7,124 nucleotides of DNA, taken from NCBI GenBank assembly GCA_024641205.1, contig JAHEDM010000132.1:1-7124 (forward strand). The letters are read 5' to 3'. A program made the translations under genes and the position numbers. The number at the start of each line of letters is the position of its first letter. The stretch's first letter is position 1. Of this stretch, positions 1-6,336 are shown one piece after another. The DNA is from Actinomycetes bacterium (lineage in GTDB: Bacteria > Actinomycetota > Acidimicrobiia > Spongiisociales > UBA4744). The notes beneath the pieces were generated by a model. It worked only from the letters and a program-made list of their open reading frames with translations. It was not told where the DNA came from and did no database searches.

Positions 1-489
1 GTACGGCAACATCCGGGCAACCACATCTTTGAGACATTCGGTGGCCGGGAGCAGGTCGGGGGCCAGATCGGCGTACCGGCGGTCGTGCCGCGGATGGCGC
101 TCATCGTCTGGTTCGAGAGCGGGGGGCGGTACGTCGTAGCTTCGCCTCCACTCAAAGACCTGTTCTTTGCCGAACTTGTCGGTCGTCTCCTTCTTGTTCA
201 ATCCCTGCAATGCGCCGTAGTGGCGCTCGTTGAGGCGCCAGTGGCGGGTCACCGGCAGCCAGGACAGGCCCATCTCATCCAGGGCGAGGTTGGCCGTGTG
301 AATGGCCCGGATCTGAAGCGACGTGTGGACGGCATCAAACGTGTAGCCCTCGTCTTTGAGCAGACGGCCGGCCGCCTTGGCCTCTTCAACACCTCTATCG
401 GAGAGGGGAACATCTGTCCATCCGGTGAAAAGATTCGCCTTGTTCCAGACACTCTCGCCGTGGCGAAGCAGCACCAGTGTGTAGGTCAT
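1..489 (-). CDS. gpmA: 2,3-bisphosphoglycerate-dependent phosphoglycerate mutase (C-terminus off window)
   Basis: Cytoplasmic enzyme that interconverts 3- and 2-phosphoglycerate through a phosphohistidine intermediate, in lower glycolysis/gluconeogenesis. The 163 residues present (the family is about 230-250) match the cofactor-dependent mutase closely: LLRHGESVWN at 7-16 with nucleophile His10, FTGWTDVPLS at 21-30, RAIHT at 61-65 with the phosphate-binding Arg61, and LNERHYGALQGLNK at 86-99 with the likely acid/base Glu88. A WRR at 114-116 and DDERHP at 128-133 complete the family pattern. The second catalytic His lies beyond the left edge. The ATG at 489 is preceded by AAGGA about 8 nt upstream, and the protein starts just before the RHG motif as in homologues. 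It follows tpiA by 37 nt on the same strand, so it is probably co-transcribed. No damage is visible in the part present. Other histidine phosphatases are unlikely given the full-length motif match. Confidence 0.95.
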   Translation of the reverse strand, partial: MTYTLVLLRHGESVWNKANLFTGWTDVPLSDRGVEEAKAAGRLLKDEGYTFDAVHTSLQIRAIHTANLALDEMGLSWLPVTRHWRLNERHYGALQGLNKKETTDKFGKEQVFEWRRSYDVPPPALEPDDERHPRHDRRYADLAPDLLPATECLKDVVARMLPY

Positions 490-526
490 AGGTTGGTCCT
501 TCGCTGCTCGGTTTTCGTTCTCCGTT

Positions 527-1294
527 TCAGATCCAGTAGCGGACCACCGACGCGAACGTGTCTGGATCGAGAGAGGCCCCGCCTACCAAGCCCCCGTCGA
601 TGTCCTTCTTGGCCATGATCGCTCCAATGTTGCCAGGGTTCACCGATCCACCATAGAGAATCCGGGTGTCGTCGGCCGTGCCGCCCCACTGTTGGCTCAG
701 CTGGGCCCGGATGAACTCAATCATCTCCTGAGCGTCGGCGGGATCTGCAGTGCGCCCCGTTCCGATAGCCCAGATCGGCTCATAGGCAACAACGGCCGAT
801 CCGATCTGTTCGGCAGACAAACCGGTCAGGCTCAACCGAATCTGCGATCCGACCCGATCAAAGGCGCTGCCCGCTTCCCGCTCCTCGAGCGTTTCTCCAA
901 CACAGACGATCGGCGTCATTCCATGGGCAAAGACGGCCTTGGCCTTGCGGTTCACCCAATCGTCCGTTTCGCCGAAGATCTGCCGTCGTTCGGAATGGCC
1001 GACGATCACGAAATGCACCGACAATTTCGCCAACATGCTGGGAGCCACCTCGCCGGTGAAGGCTCCCTTCTCCTCGAAATGGGTGTTCTGAGCGGCCAGC
1101 TGAATACTCATGTGATCGGCTTCGATCACCGTCTGCACAGAGCGAAGCGACGTGAACGGAGGCGCCACGCCTACGTCGACCCGGTCATAGTCGTTGGGAT
1201 CGAGCCGGTAGTGCAGTTTCTGCAGCATCTGGATCGCTTCGAGATGGTTGCTGTTCATTTTCCAATTACCAACGATGAGATTCTTACGAGCCAT
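527..1294 (-). CDS. tpiA: Triosephosphate isomerase
   Basis: Interconverts dihydroxyacetone phosphate and glyceraldehyde-3-phosphate in the cytoplasm. At 255 residues it is the normal length for a single TIM barrel. Visible catalytic elements are GNWKMN at 9-14 (Asn10, Lys12), VGHSERR at 98-104 with electrophile His100, and AYEPIWAIGTG at 170-180 with general base Glu172 followed by the mobile loop 6. The phosphate-binding segments YGGSVNP (214-220) and GLVGGASL (235-242) are also present. The ATG at 1294 lies 11 nt inside the end of pgk, and AAAGGTGGG just upstream serves as ribosome binding site, so translation is probably coupled to pgk. In many actinobacteria secG follows tpiA; here gpmA does. 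All key residues are intact. Confidence 0.98.
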   Translation of the reverse strand: MARKNLIVGNWKMNSNHLEAIQMLQKLHYRLDPNDYDRVDVGVAPPFTSLRSVQTVIEADHMSIQLAAQNTHFEEKGAFTGEVAPSMLAKLSVHFVIVGHSERRQIFGETDDWVNRKAKAVFAHGMTPIVCVGETLEEREAGSAFDRVGSQIRLSLTGLSAEQIGSAVVAYEPIWAIGTGRTADPADAQEMIEFIRAQLSQQWGGTADDTRILYGGSVNPGNIGAIMAKKDIDGGLVGGASLDPDTFASVVRYWI

Positions 1295-2471
1295 CAGCCC
1301 ACCTTTCCAGCGCCGCCAGCCCCGGCAACGTTTTGCCTTCCAACATCTCCAGACCGGCTCCCCCGCCCGTCGACAGGTGAGAAACCTCTCGTTCCAAGCC
1401 GAGCATACGAAGCGCGGCCACGGAGTCGCCCCCGCCGACCACCGTGAAGCCAGGATGATCGATCAGAGCACGAGCCACTGCTTCCGTTCCGCTTCGGAAC
1501 TGCTCCCATTCAAATACCCCCATAGGGCCGTTCCAGAAGACGGCTCGGGATCCGCGGATGGCCGCGGCGAAGACCTCGGCCGTCTTGGGACCGATATCGA
1601 GTCCCATCCAGTCGTCGGGAATGGCGTTGCGGGCCACAACCTCCTGCTCGGCATCGGCCGCGAACCGGTCGGCCACGACGATGTCGTCGGGGAGGTCGAC
1701 CCGATCCCCGAACGCAGAGGCGAGAACCTCCTTGACCTCGTCGAGCCGATCTTCCTCCACCAGGGAGGAGCCAATCTCATAACCCTCCGCCCGCAACAGC
1801 GTGAAGCACATGCCACCCCCGATCAACATCATGTCGACCTTGGGCAACAGTGACTTGATGACTCCCAGCTTGTCGGACACTTTTGCTCCACCAAGCACCA
1901 CAGTGAAAGGGTGGGGCGGGTCGACCAGCAGAGAAGCGAAGGCCTCTACCTCCTCGACGAGCAACGGGCCGGCGACCGAGCGCAGATAGTCGGCAACGCC
2001 GACCGTTGAAGCGTGGGCCCGGTGGGCCGATCCAAACGCATCCAGCACGAAGAGATCGGCCAGGGCGGCCAGACCTTTGGCGAGGTCCGCGTCGTTTCTC
2101 GTCTCTCCAGGCTCAAACCTGGTGTTTTCGAGCAGCAGAACGTCGCCGGGACCGGCGGCCGCAACGGAAACTTCCACTTCTTCTCCCACGACCGAGTCGA
2201 GCCTGCGGACCGGAAATCCACCAATCTCGGCCAGGCGGACCGCGACCGGACCCATCCGGAATTCGGGCTCACGATCCTTGGGGCGCCCGAGGTGGCTGCA
2301 CACCACTACCGTGGCGCCCGCCTCTCGTAAGCGGGAGATGGTGGGGAGGCTCGCCCGGATTCTAAAATCATCTTCAACCGACCCGCTCGAGATCGGGACG
2401 TTGAGATCGGCACGGACCAGGACCCGTTTGCCGGCCACCTCAACATCATCGAGTGTCAGATACCTGCCCAT
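1284..2471 (-). CDS. pgk: Phosphoglycerate kinase
   Basis: Transfers phosphate between 1,3-bisphosphoglycerate and ADP, the first ATP-yielding step of lower glycolysis, in the cytoplasm. At 395 residues it has the usual length of a bacterial two-domain PGK. The N-domain shows RVLVRADLNVP (16-26), SHLGRPKD (59-66), LLENTRFEPGE (113-123) and DAFGSAHRAHAS (144-155), which form the 3-PG site. The C-domain shows LGGAKVSDK (193-201), LDIGPKT (291-297), FWNGPMGVFE (312-321), GGGDS (346-350) and STGGGA (367-372), which form the nucleotide site and hinge. The ATG at 2471 has a GAGGGGA purine run a few bases upstream and places the first motif at the expected distance. It starts 15 nt after yvcK ends and overlaps tpiA by 11 nt. 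The gap gene that normally precedes pgk is not here. Confidence 0.98.
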   Translation of the reverse strand: MGRYLTLDDVEVAGKRVLVRADLNVPISSGSVEDDFRIRASLPTISRLREAGATVVVCSHLGRPKDREPEFRMGPVAVRLAEIGGFPVRRLDSVVGEEVEVSVAAAGPGDVLLLENTRFEPGETRNDADLAKGLAALADLFVLDAFGSAHRAHASTVGVADYLRSVAGPLLVEEVEAFASLLVDPPHPFTVVLGGAKVSDKLGVIKSLLPKVDMMLIGGGMCFTLLRAEGYEIGSSLVEEDRLDEVKEVLASAFGDRVDLPDDIVVADRFAADAEQEVVARNAIPDDWMGLDIGPKTAEVFAAAIRGSRAVFWNGPMGVFEWEQFRSGTEAVARALIDHPGFTVVGGGDSVAALRMLGLEREVSHLSTGGGAGLEMLEGKTLPGLAALERWADGS

Positions 2472-2486
2472 GGCTCCCCTCGCTGT

Positions 2487-3458
2487 TCAGTTCTTGAGCT
2501 GTGCCAAAGCTTGGCCCAGCCGGATTGGATCGTGTTGGGGCCAGTAGGCTTGCAGATCGGCGAGATCGGCTTCCACAACATCCCACCCCAAAGCCGCCAT
2601 TTCAGCCTTGTCGGCCTTGATCTGCTGGACCGGTCCCTCCATTGGGATTTCGCCCCGGTGCACGACAATGGTACCGGTGACGTCGACGCCTCCAACCCGG
2701 CGGAGTGCCTCGAGATGATCGGCGCACGTCATGCCCAGGGTTTCACCGTCCTGGGTCACGAGATTGGCGATGAATACAATGTGGCCCGGGGCAGTTCGCA
2801 TGGCCTCAGCCATGCCGGGTACCGCCAACGCCGCGATCACAGAGGTGAAGAGGCTGCCGGGCCCGATCAATATCTGATCTGCCGAAAGCACGGCCTCGAT
2901 GGCGTGAGGGTTGGCCGGTTCGTCTGCGGGCACCAGCCGCAACTCAGACAGGTTGCCCCGGGATTTGGTGATGGCGGCCTGACCGTCCACCAGCGCCCCG
3001 TCGACCACCGCTTGCAGGTGCAGCGACTTCCGAGCTACCGGTATGACTTGGCCGACGGTTCCCAACATCCCGGACGCGACCCTGACCGCTGCCTCAAAAT
3101 CGTCGCCCAGCAAACCGGTGAGCGCGGCCAGCATCAAATTGCCGAGTGAATGCCCGGCCACGTCCGTCGAATCGAACCGATACCCGAATAGCTCCCGGAA
3201 CACGGTTGGCTCCGGGCTCAGGGCCAGAAGACATTTCCGGATGTCCCCCGGTGGCGGAATCTCCAGTGTCGAAGTCAATCTCCCTGAAGAGCCCCCGTCA
3301 TCTCCTACCGTGACGACTGCGGTGACATGCGAGGCGTAGGAAAGAGCAGCTTCGAGGGCCTGAGCCAGTCCGTGTCCCCCGCCGATGGCGACTACCCGCG
3401 GACCATCTGCGGTGAGATTCAACAGTTCTGATTCGAGGGCAGTCTCCGGCGTCGTCAT
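2487..3458 (-). CDS. yvcK: YvcK/GlmR family gluconeogenesis factor (CofD-like)
   Basis: Regulatory protein of the CofD-like/YvcK family. In Bacillus subtilis the homologue (GlmR) binds UDP-GlcNAc and stimulates amino-sugar synthesis, and it is needed for growth on gluconeogenic carbon. The mycobacterial homologue CuvA has a cell-envelope role. No enzymatic reaction is claimed here. The 323 residues show GGGHGL (26-31), VGDDGGSSGRL (51-61), PPPGDIRKCLLAL (68-80), GHSLGNLML (102-110), GPGSLFTSVIAAL (199-211) and ANLVTQDGET (231-240), the family's nucleotide-sugar-binding loops in the right order. The ATG at 3458 overlaps the rapZ stop in an ATGA, indicating translational coupling. No good Shine-Dalgarno sequence is seen. 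There is no transmembrane segment. whiA, the usual next gene, is missing downstream, and pgk follows instead. Assignment to the family is firm; the physiological role in this organism is inferred. Confidence 0.95.
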   Translation of the reverse strand: MTTPETALESELLNLTADGPRVVAIGGGHGLAQALEAALSYASHVTAVVTVGDDGGSSGRLTSTLEIPPPGDIRKCLLALSPEPTVFRELFGYRFDSTDVAGHSLGNLMLAALTGLLGDDFEAAVRVASGMLGTVGQVIPVARKSLHLQAVVDGALVDGQAAITKSRGNLSELRLVPADEPANPHAIEAVLSADQILIGPGSLFTSVIAALAVPGMAEAMRTAPGHIVFIANLVTQDGETLGMTCADHLEALRRVGGVDVTGTIVVHRGEIPMEGPVQQIKADKAEMAALGWDVVEADLADLQAYWPQHDPIRLGQALAQLKN

Positions 3459-4315
3459 TTACTCAAGTCCCGATGCCGTACGGTCGCCTCGATGCCCTCG
3501 GATTCCAGCCAACGTCCCAGTTCATTGGCTATGGCAACCGAGCGATGCCGTCCACCGGTACACCCCACCCCGATACTCACGTACGACTTTCCGACACTGC
3601 GGAACCGTGGCATGAGGAAGGAAAGCATGTCTTCGATCTTGGCGAGGAAAGCCCGTGTGTCTTCGTTGCCCAACACGTAATCGCGCACCGGAGCATCGTT
3701 CCCGGTCAATGATCGAAGCTCCTCCTGCCAGTGTGGGTTGGGCAGGAACCGCACATCGAACATCAGGTCGGCGTCCCGGGGAGCGCCGTGCTTGAAACCA
3801 AACGACGAAACTGAGACCCGCATCGGTCGCTCGGGCTGGCCGGCCTGAAAGTCCTCTTCGATTCTCTCCCGCAACTGATGCACATTGAGGTCGGTGGTGT
3901 CGATAATGAAATCGGCTTCGGCTCGAAGCTCGGCCAGCAGCTCACGCTCCGCGAAGAGCGACTCGCCCAGCGTCGGCCGCGCCATCGGATGCGGCCGCCG
4001 ATTCTCCTTGTACCGGCGAATCAGCATGTCGTCGTCGGCGTCGAGGAAGAGCACCGCCGTTGACACGCCACCGCGCAGCAACCGGTCCATTTCGACGCTG
4101 AGATCATTGAGACTGAATCCTCCCCTTGCGTCAATGACAAGCGCCAGCCGGCGAGGAACGTCGGCCAGGTCGTTGAAACGCACGATCTCGCCGATCAAGG
4201 CCGGGGGAAGGTTGTCGACCACCAGGTATCCCAGGTCCTCCAGGACTTTGGCTGCGGTGGACCGCCCCGCCCCGGACATACCGGTCACGACGAGTACTTG
4301 CGGTCGCTTAACCAC
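3455..4315 (-). CDS. rapZ: RapZ/YvcJ family nucleotide-binding protein (RNase adapter family), GTG start
   Basis: P-loop protein of the RapZ (YvcJ) family. In E. coli RapZ binds glucosamine-6-phosphate and delivers the small RNA GlmZ to RNase E; in actinobacteria the role is not settled. The 286 residues match the usual length. The N-domain has Walker A GMSGAGRST (12-20), VVDNLPP (32-38), DARGG (62-66) and YKENRRPHP (102-110). The C-domain has SFGFKHGAP (171-179), DVRFLPNPHW (187-196) and GCTGGRHRSV (251-260), corresponding to the metabolite-binding half. Arg18 replaces the usual Walker Lys, as in actinobacterial homologues. The C-terminus ends at RHRDLSK and lacks the further basic residues of the E. 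coli tail. The GTG at 4315 is chosen because GGAGGT lies 5 nt upstream and no in-frame ATG precedes it. It overlaps yvcK by 4 nt. The leader can fold over this start (see 4323-4396). Confidence 0.95.
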   Translation of the reverse strand: MVKRPQVLVVTGMSGAGRSTAAKVLEDLGYLVVDNLPPALIGEIVRFNDLADVPRRLALVIDARGGFSLNDLSVEMDRLLRGGVSTAVLFLDADDDMLIRRYKENRRPHPMARPTLGESLFAERELLAELRAEADFIIDTTDLNVHQLRERIEEDFQAGQPERPMRVSVSSFGFKHGAPRDADLMFDVRFLPNPHWQEELRSLTGNDAPVRDYVLGNEDTRAFLAKIEDMLSFLMPRFRSVGKSYVSIGVGCTGGRHRSVAIANELGRWLESEGIEATVRHRDLSK

Positions 4316-4355
4316 GAGCGACCTCCAATCCGATCGGTTCTGATTTCTTCGTCAT
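4308..4355 (-). CDS. Possible 15-codon upstream ORF overlapping the rapZ start
   Basis: A minus-strand ATG at 4355 opens a 15-codon frame, MTKKSEPIGLEVARG, whose TAA (4308-4310) falls inside rapZ codons 2-3. It is in a different frame from rapZ. An AAGG at 4363-4366 lies 7 nt upstream of this ATG and could act as a weak ribosome binding site. Translation would run through the rapZ Shine-Dalgarno region and could open the predicted stem there. Alternatives: a chance ORF, or the true N-terminal extension of RapZ separated by a one-base indel, since homologues often carry a short leader before the P-loop. Nothing in the peptide suggests attenuation codons. This is a speculative entry. Confidence 0.2.
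   Translation of the reverse strand: MTKKSEPIGLEVARG
4321..4326 (-). promoter_or_regulatory. Shine-Dalgarno GGAGGT of rapZ
   Basis: On the minus strand GGAGGT precedes the GTG at 4315 with a 5-nt spacer (CGCTC). It is a near-perfect anti-16S match and decides the GTG start. Most of it lies in the 3' arm of the predicted stem at 4323-4396. Confidence 0.75.
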
Positions 4356-4396
4356 GTTCACGCCTTAGTGTCGCATGCCGGAACGGATCGGTGGAG
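4323..4396 (-). promoter_or_regulatory. Predicted long-range stem in the uvrC-rapZ leader that covers the rapZ ribosome binding site
   Basis: In the minus-strand RNA, CTCCA-CCGATC-C-GTTC (4396 to 4381) can pair with GAAC-C-GATCGG-AT-TGGAG (4340 to 4323). This gives 15 base pairs interrupted by one C-C mismatch and one 2-nt bulge, around a 40-nt loop. The 3' arm takes in most of the rapZ Shine-Dalgarno sequence. The loop holds the start and weak ribosome binding site of the small ORF at 4308-4355. The 5' arm begins 10 nt after the uvrC stop. There is no U-tract and the loop is long, so it does not look like an intrinsic terminator. The pairing was found by eye; whether it is the favoured fold has not been computed. 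Confidence 0.35.
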
Positions 4397-4406
4397 CACA
4401 CATGGA

Positions 4407-6233
4407 TCAGGAACCGTGCAATGCGTCGTAGAGATCTCCGGCCACCGTCCCCGGCAGCGCTTCGCCCAGCTCCTCACGGCTGGCCTCCCTGATTCTCTTG
4501 AGCGAGCCGAACCGACGCAGCAGAGCTTTCTTGCGGGTCGGTCCGATGCCCGGCACGTCATCGAGGGTCGAATCGATCATGGAGCGGCCGCGGAGCTTAC
4601 GGTGGTAGGTGATCGCAAATCGATGCGCTTCATCACGGACTCTCTGCAGCAGATGCAGGGCTTCCTCATCACGCGGGATCCGAATCGGATCGGCCCGACC
4701 CGGCATATAGACCTCTTCCATCCGCTTGGCGAGGCCGACCACCGGAATATCGAGGTCGAGGTCGCCCAAAACCCGGACCGCCCGGGAGAGCTGGCCGGCT
4801 CCCCCGTCGATGAGCACAAGCGAGGGCGGATACGAGAACTTGCCACGCTCTTCAACGGGCAGCTCGCGTTCCTGCACATACGCTGTGAAGCGACGTCGAA
4901 GGACCTCTTCCATCGAGGCGAAATCGTCCTGACCGTCGACCGTGCGGACCCGGAAGCGGCGGTAGTCGGAATTCTTGGGAAGACCGTCTTCGAGCACCAC
5001 CATGGAGCCGACCGTGTTGGTGCCCTGGATGGTCGAGATGTCATAGGCCTCGATTCGCAGCGGCGGCACCGGGAGTCCGAGGGCATCCTGCAAACTGCGG
5101 AGGGCCCGGGCGCGGGCATTGTGATCCGATTGGCGGCGCAGCCGATGTCGGGCAAACGCCTCTCGAGCATTCGTTCGGGCGGTTTCCAGCAAGCGGCGTT
5201 TGGCGCCCCGTTGCGGGACCCGCAACGAGACGTGCGCGCCGCGCCGCTCGCTGAGCCACGCTGCCCACAAGTCCGTGTCGGGAGGGAGTTCCTGCACCAG
5301 AACGGATGAGGGCGGCCGGTCTTCTCCATACAACTCGCGCAGCATGCTGGCGATCAGCTCACCAGTGGTGACGTCTTCAACTTTGTCGAGCACCGTACCG
5401 AGCCGTCCCACCACCCTGCCTCTTCGCACGGTGAGTACTTGGACCGCCGCCTCGAGATCGTCTTCTTCGAGGGCGATGAGGTCGAAATCCTCGGGACGGT
5501 CGGTCACCACTTCCTGGCGGGCGATGGCTCGTTCCGCGTCGTGCAGCCGGTCGCGAAACCGGGCGGCTTGTTCGTAGAACAGGTCGGCTGCTGCTGCTTC
5601 CATGTCCGATCGCAGTCTTTCGACTATCTGGTCGGTGTCGCCACCCAGAAAGCGGGCCAACCCATCGACGTACTCCTGATACTCACCAGGCGCTACCTCG
5701 CCGACGCATGGGCCGGAACATTTTTCGATATGGAATAACAGGCAGGGCCTTCCCTGCGCCTTCTGCCTGCGAAAAAGGCCATCAGAGCACGTGCGGATCG
5801 GGAAGGTCTTGAGCAATTCGTCGAGAGTCTTGCGAATGGCATACGTGTGAGCGTACGGACCGAAATACTCAGTACCTTTTCGCTTCTTGCCACGCATAAC
5901 CCGGGCCCTGGGCCACTCGTCGGAGCGGGTGATGGCCAGGTACGGGTAGCTCTTGTCGTCCCGAAGCCGGATGTTGAACCGCGGACGGTGCTTTTTGATC
6001 AACGAGTATTCGAGCATCAGGGCGGCTACTTCGCTGTCGGTGACGATCCAGTCGACACTGTCGGCGGCATCGACCATCGCCTGGGTGCGGACCTGCAGAT
6101 CCTTGCCGAAGTAGTTGGCTACCCGTTTGCGGAGCGATTTGGCCTTGCCCACGTAGAGGACCTGCCCGTGACTGTCGCGAAACAGATAAGCGCCAGGAGC
6201 ATCGGGAATCTCGGCGGAGGTGGGGCGTCGCAT
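4407..6233 (-). CDS. uvrC: UvrABC excinuclease subunit C
   Basis: Dual endonuclease of nucleotide excision repair; it cuts 3' and 5' of a lesion in the UvrB-DNA complex. From the ATG at 6233 the protein has 608 residues, the normal length. The GIY-YIG domain at about 10-90 has GAYLFRD (14-20), LYVGKAKSLRKRV (26-38) and Glu75 in MLEYSLIKK. Four cysteines (149, 164, 172, 176) match the family's Fe-S ligands. A UVR (UvrB-binding) helix pair lies at about 201-236. The RNase H-like nuclease shows Asp398 (AYDIS), Asp437 (GQDDFASM), Asp476 (LIDGGAGQLS) and His537 (RDEAHRFA). Tandem HhH motifs occupy about 557-605. An in-frame ATG at 6338 would add 35 residues unlike UvrC and overlap the start of the divergent gene, so 6233 is preferred. 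No Shine-Dalgarno sequence precedes 6233, which suggests leaderless translation. Confidence 0.97.
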   Translation of the reverse strand: MRRPTSAEIPDAPGAYLFRDSHGQVLYVGKAKSLRKRVANYFGKDLQVRTQAMVDAADSVDWIVTDSEVAALMLEYSLIKKHRPRFNIRLRDDKSYPYLAITRSDEWPRARVMRGKKRKGTEYFGPYAHTYAIRKTLDELLKTFPIRTCSDGLFRRQKAQGRPCLLFHIEKCSGPCVGEVAPGEYQEYVDGLARFLGGDTDQIVERLRSDMEAAAADLFYEQAARFRDRLHDAERAIARQEVVTDRPEDFDLIALEEDDLEAAVQVLTVRRGRVVGRLGTVLDKVEDVTTGELIASMLRELYGEDRPPSSVLVQELPPDTDLWAAWLSERRGAHVSLRVPQRGAKRRLLETARTNAREAFARHRLRRQSDHNARARALRSLQDALGLPVPPLRIEAYDISTIQGTNTVGSMVVLEDGLPKNSDYRRFRVRTVDGQDDFASMEEVLRRRFTAYVQERELPVEERGKFSYPPSLVLIDGGAGQLSRAVRVLGDLDLDIPVVGLAKRMEEVYMPGRADPIRIPRDEEALHLLQRVRDEAHRFAITYHRKLRGRSMIDSTLDDVPGIGPTRKKALLRRFGSLKRIREASREELGEALPGTVAGDLYDALHGS

Positions 6234-6242
6234 GCTTCGTAA

Positions 6243-6248
6243 AGTGTA
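6243..6248 (-). promoter_or_regulatory. Candidate -10 element (TACACT) for a leaderless uvrC transcript
   Basis: The minus strand reads TACACT-TTACGAAGC-ATG. The hexamer fits the actinobacterial TANNNT -10 pattern and ends 9 nt before the uvrC ATG, which would place the transcription start within a few bases of the start codon. This agrees with the lack of a ribosome binding site. No convincing -35 hexamer is seen 16-18 bp upstream, so confidence is modest. Confidence 0.35.
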
Positions 6249-6336
6249 CTGAGCACAGAAGTCTGCCTCCCGAACGCAGTAATCGGATATCTTGACGGGT
6301 AATCTCGGCGGGATGACGCAGAACTGAGGAGGCACC

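Noticed and set aside
85..618. Long open frames antisense to gpmA, tpiA and the other genes, such as 85-618 and 692-1447 on the plus strand
   Set aside because: They are GC-rich shadows of well-identified minus-strand genes; their translations show no domain and are Arg/Pro/Ser-rich in the way shadow frames are.
3366..3383. GGGHGL instead of GGGTGL in YvcK
   Set aside because: The His form is usual in actinobacterial YvcK/CuvA proteins and is not novel.
4262..4264. Arg in place of the invariant Walker A Lys in RapZ (residue 18)
   Set aside because: Actinobacterial RapZ homologues commonly read G-x-SGAGR, so this is a lineage trait rather than a broken site.
4368..5309. A 313-codon plus-strand open frame inside uvrC
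   Set aside because: It lies wholly antisense to conserved UvrC nuclease and HhH coding sequence, resembles nothing recognisable, and has no ribosome binding site that stands out.
6288..6297. Possible plus-strand promoter pieces (TATCTT at 6288, TTGACG at 6292) before the membrane-protein gene
   Set aside because: Neither hexamer has a credible partner at 16-18 bp, so no promoter can be supported.
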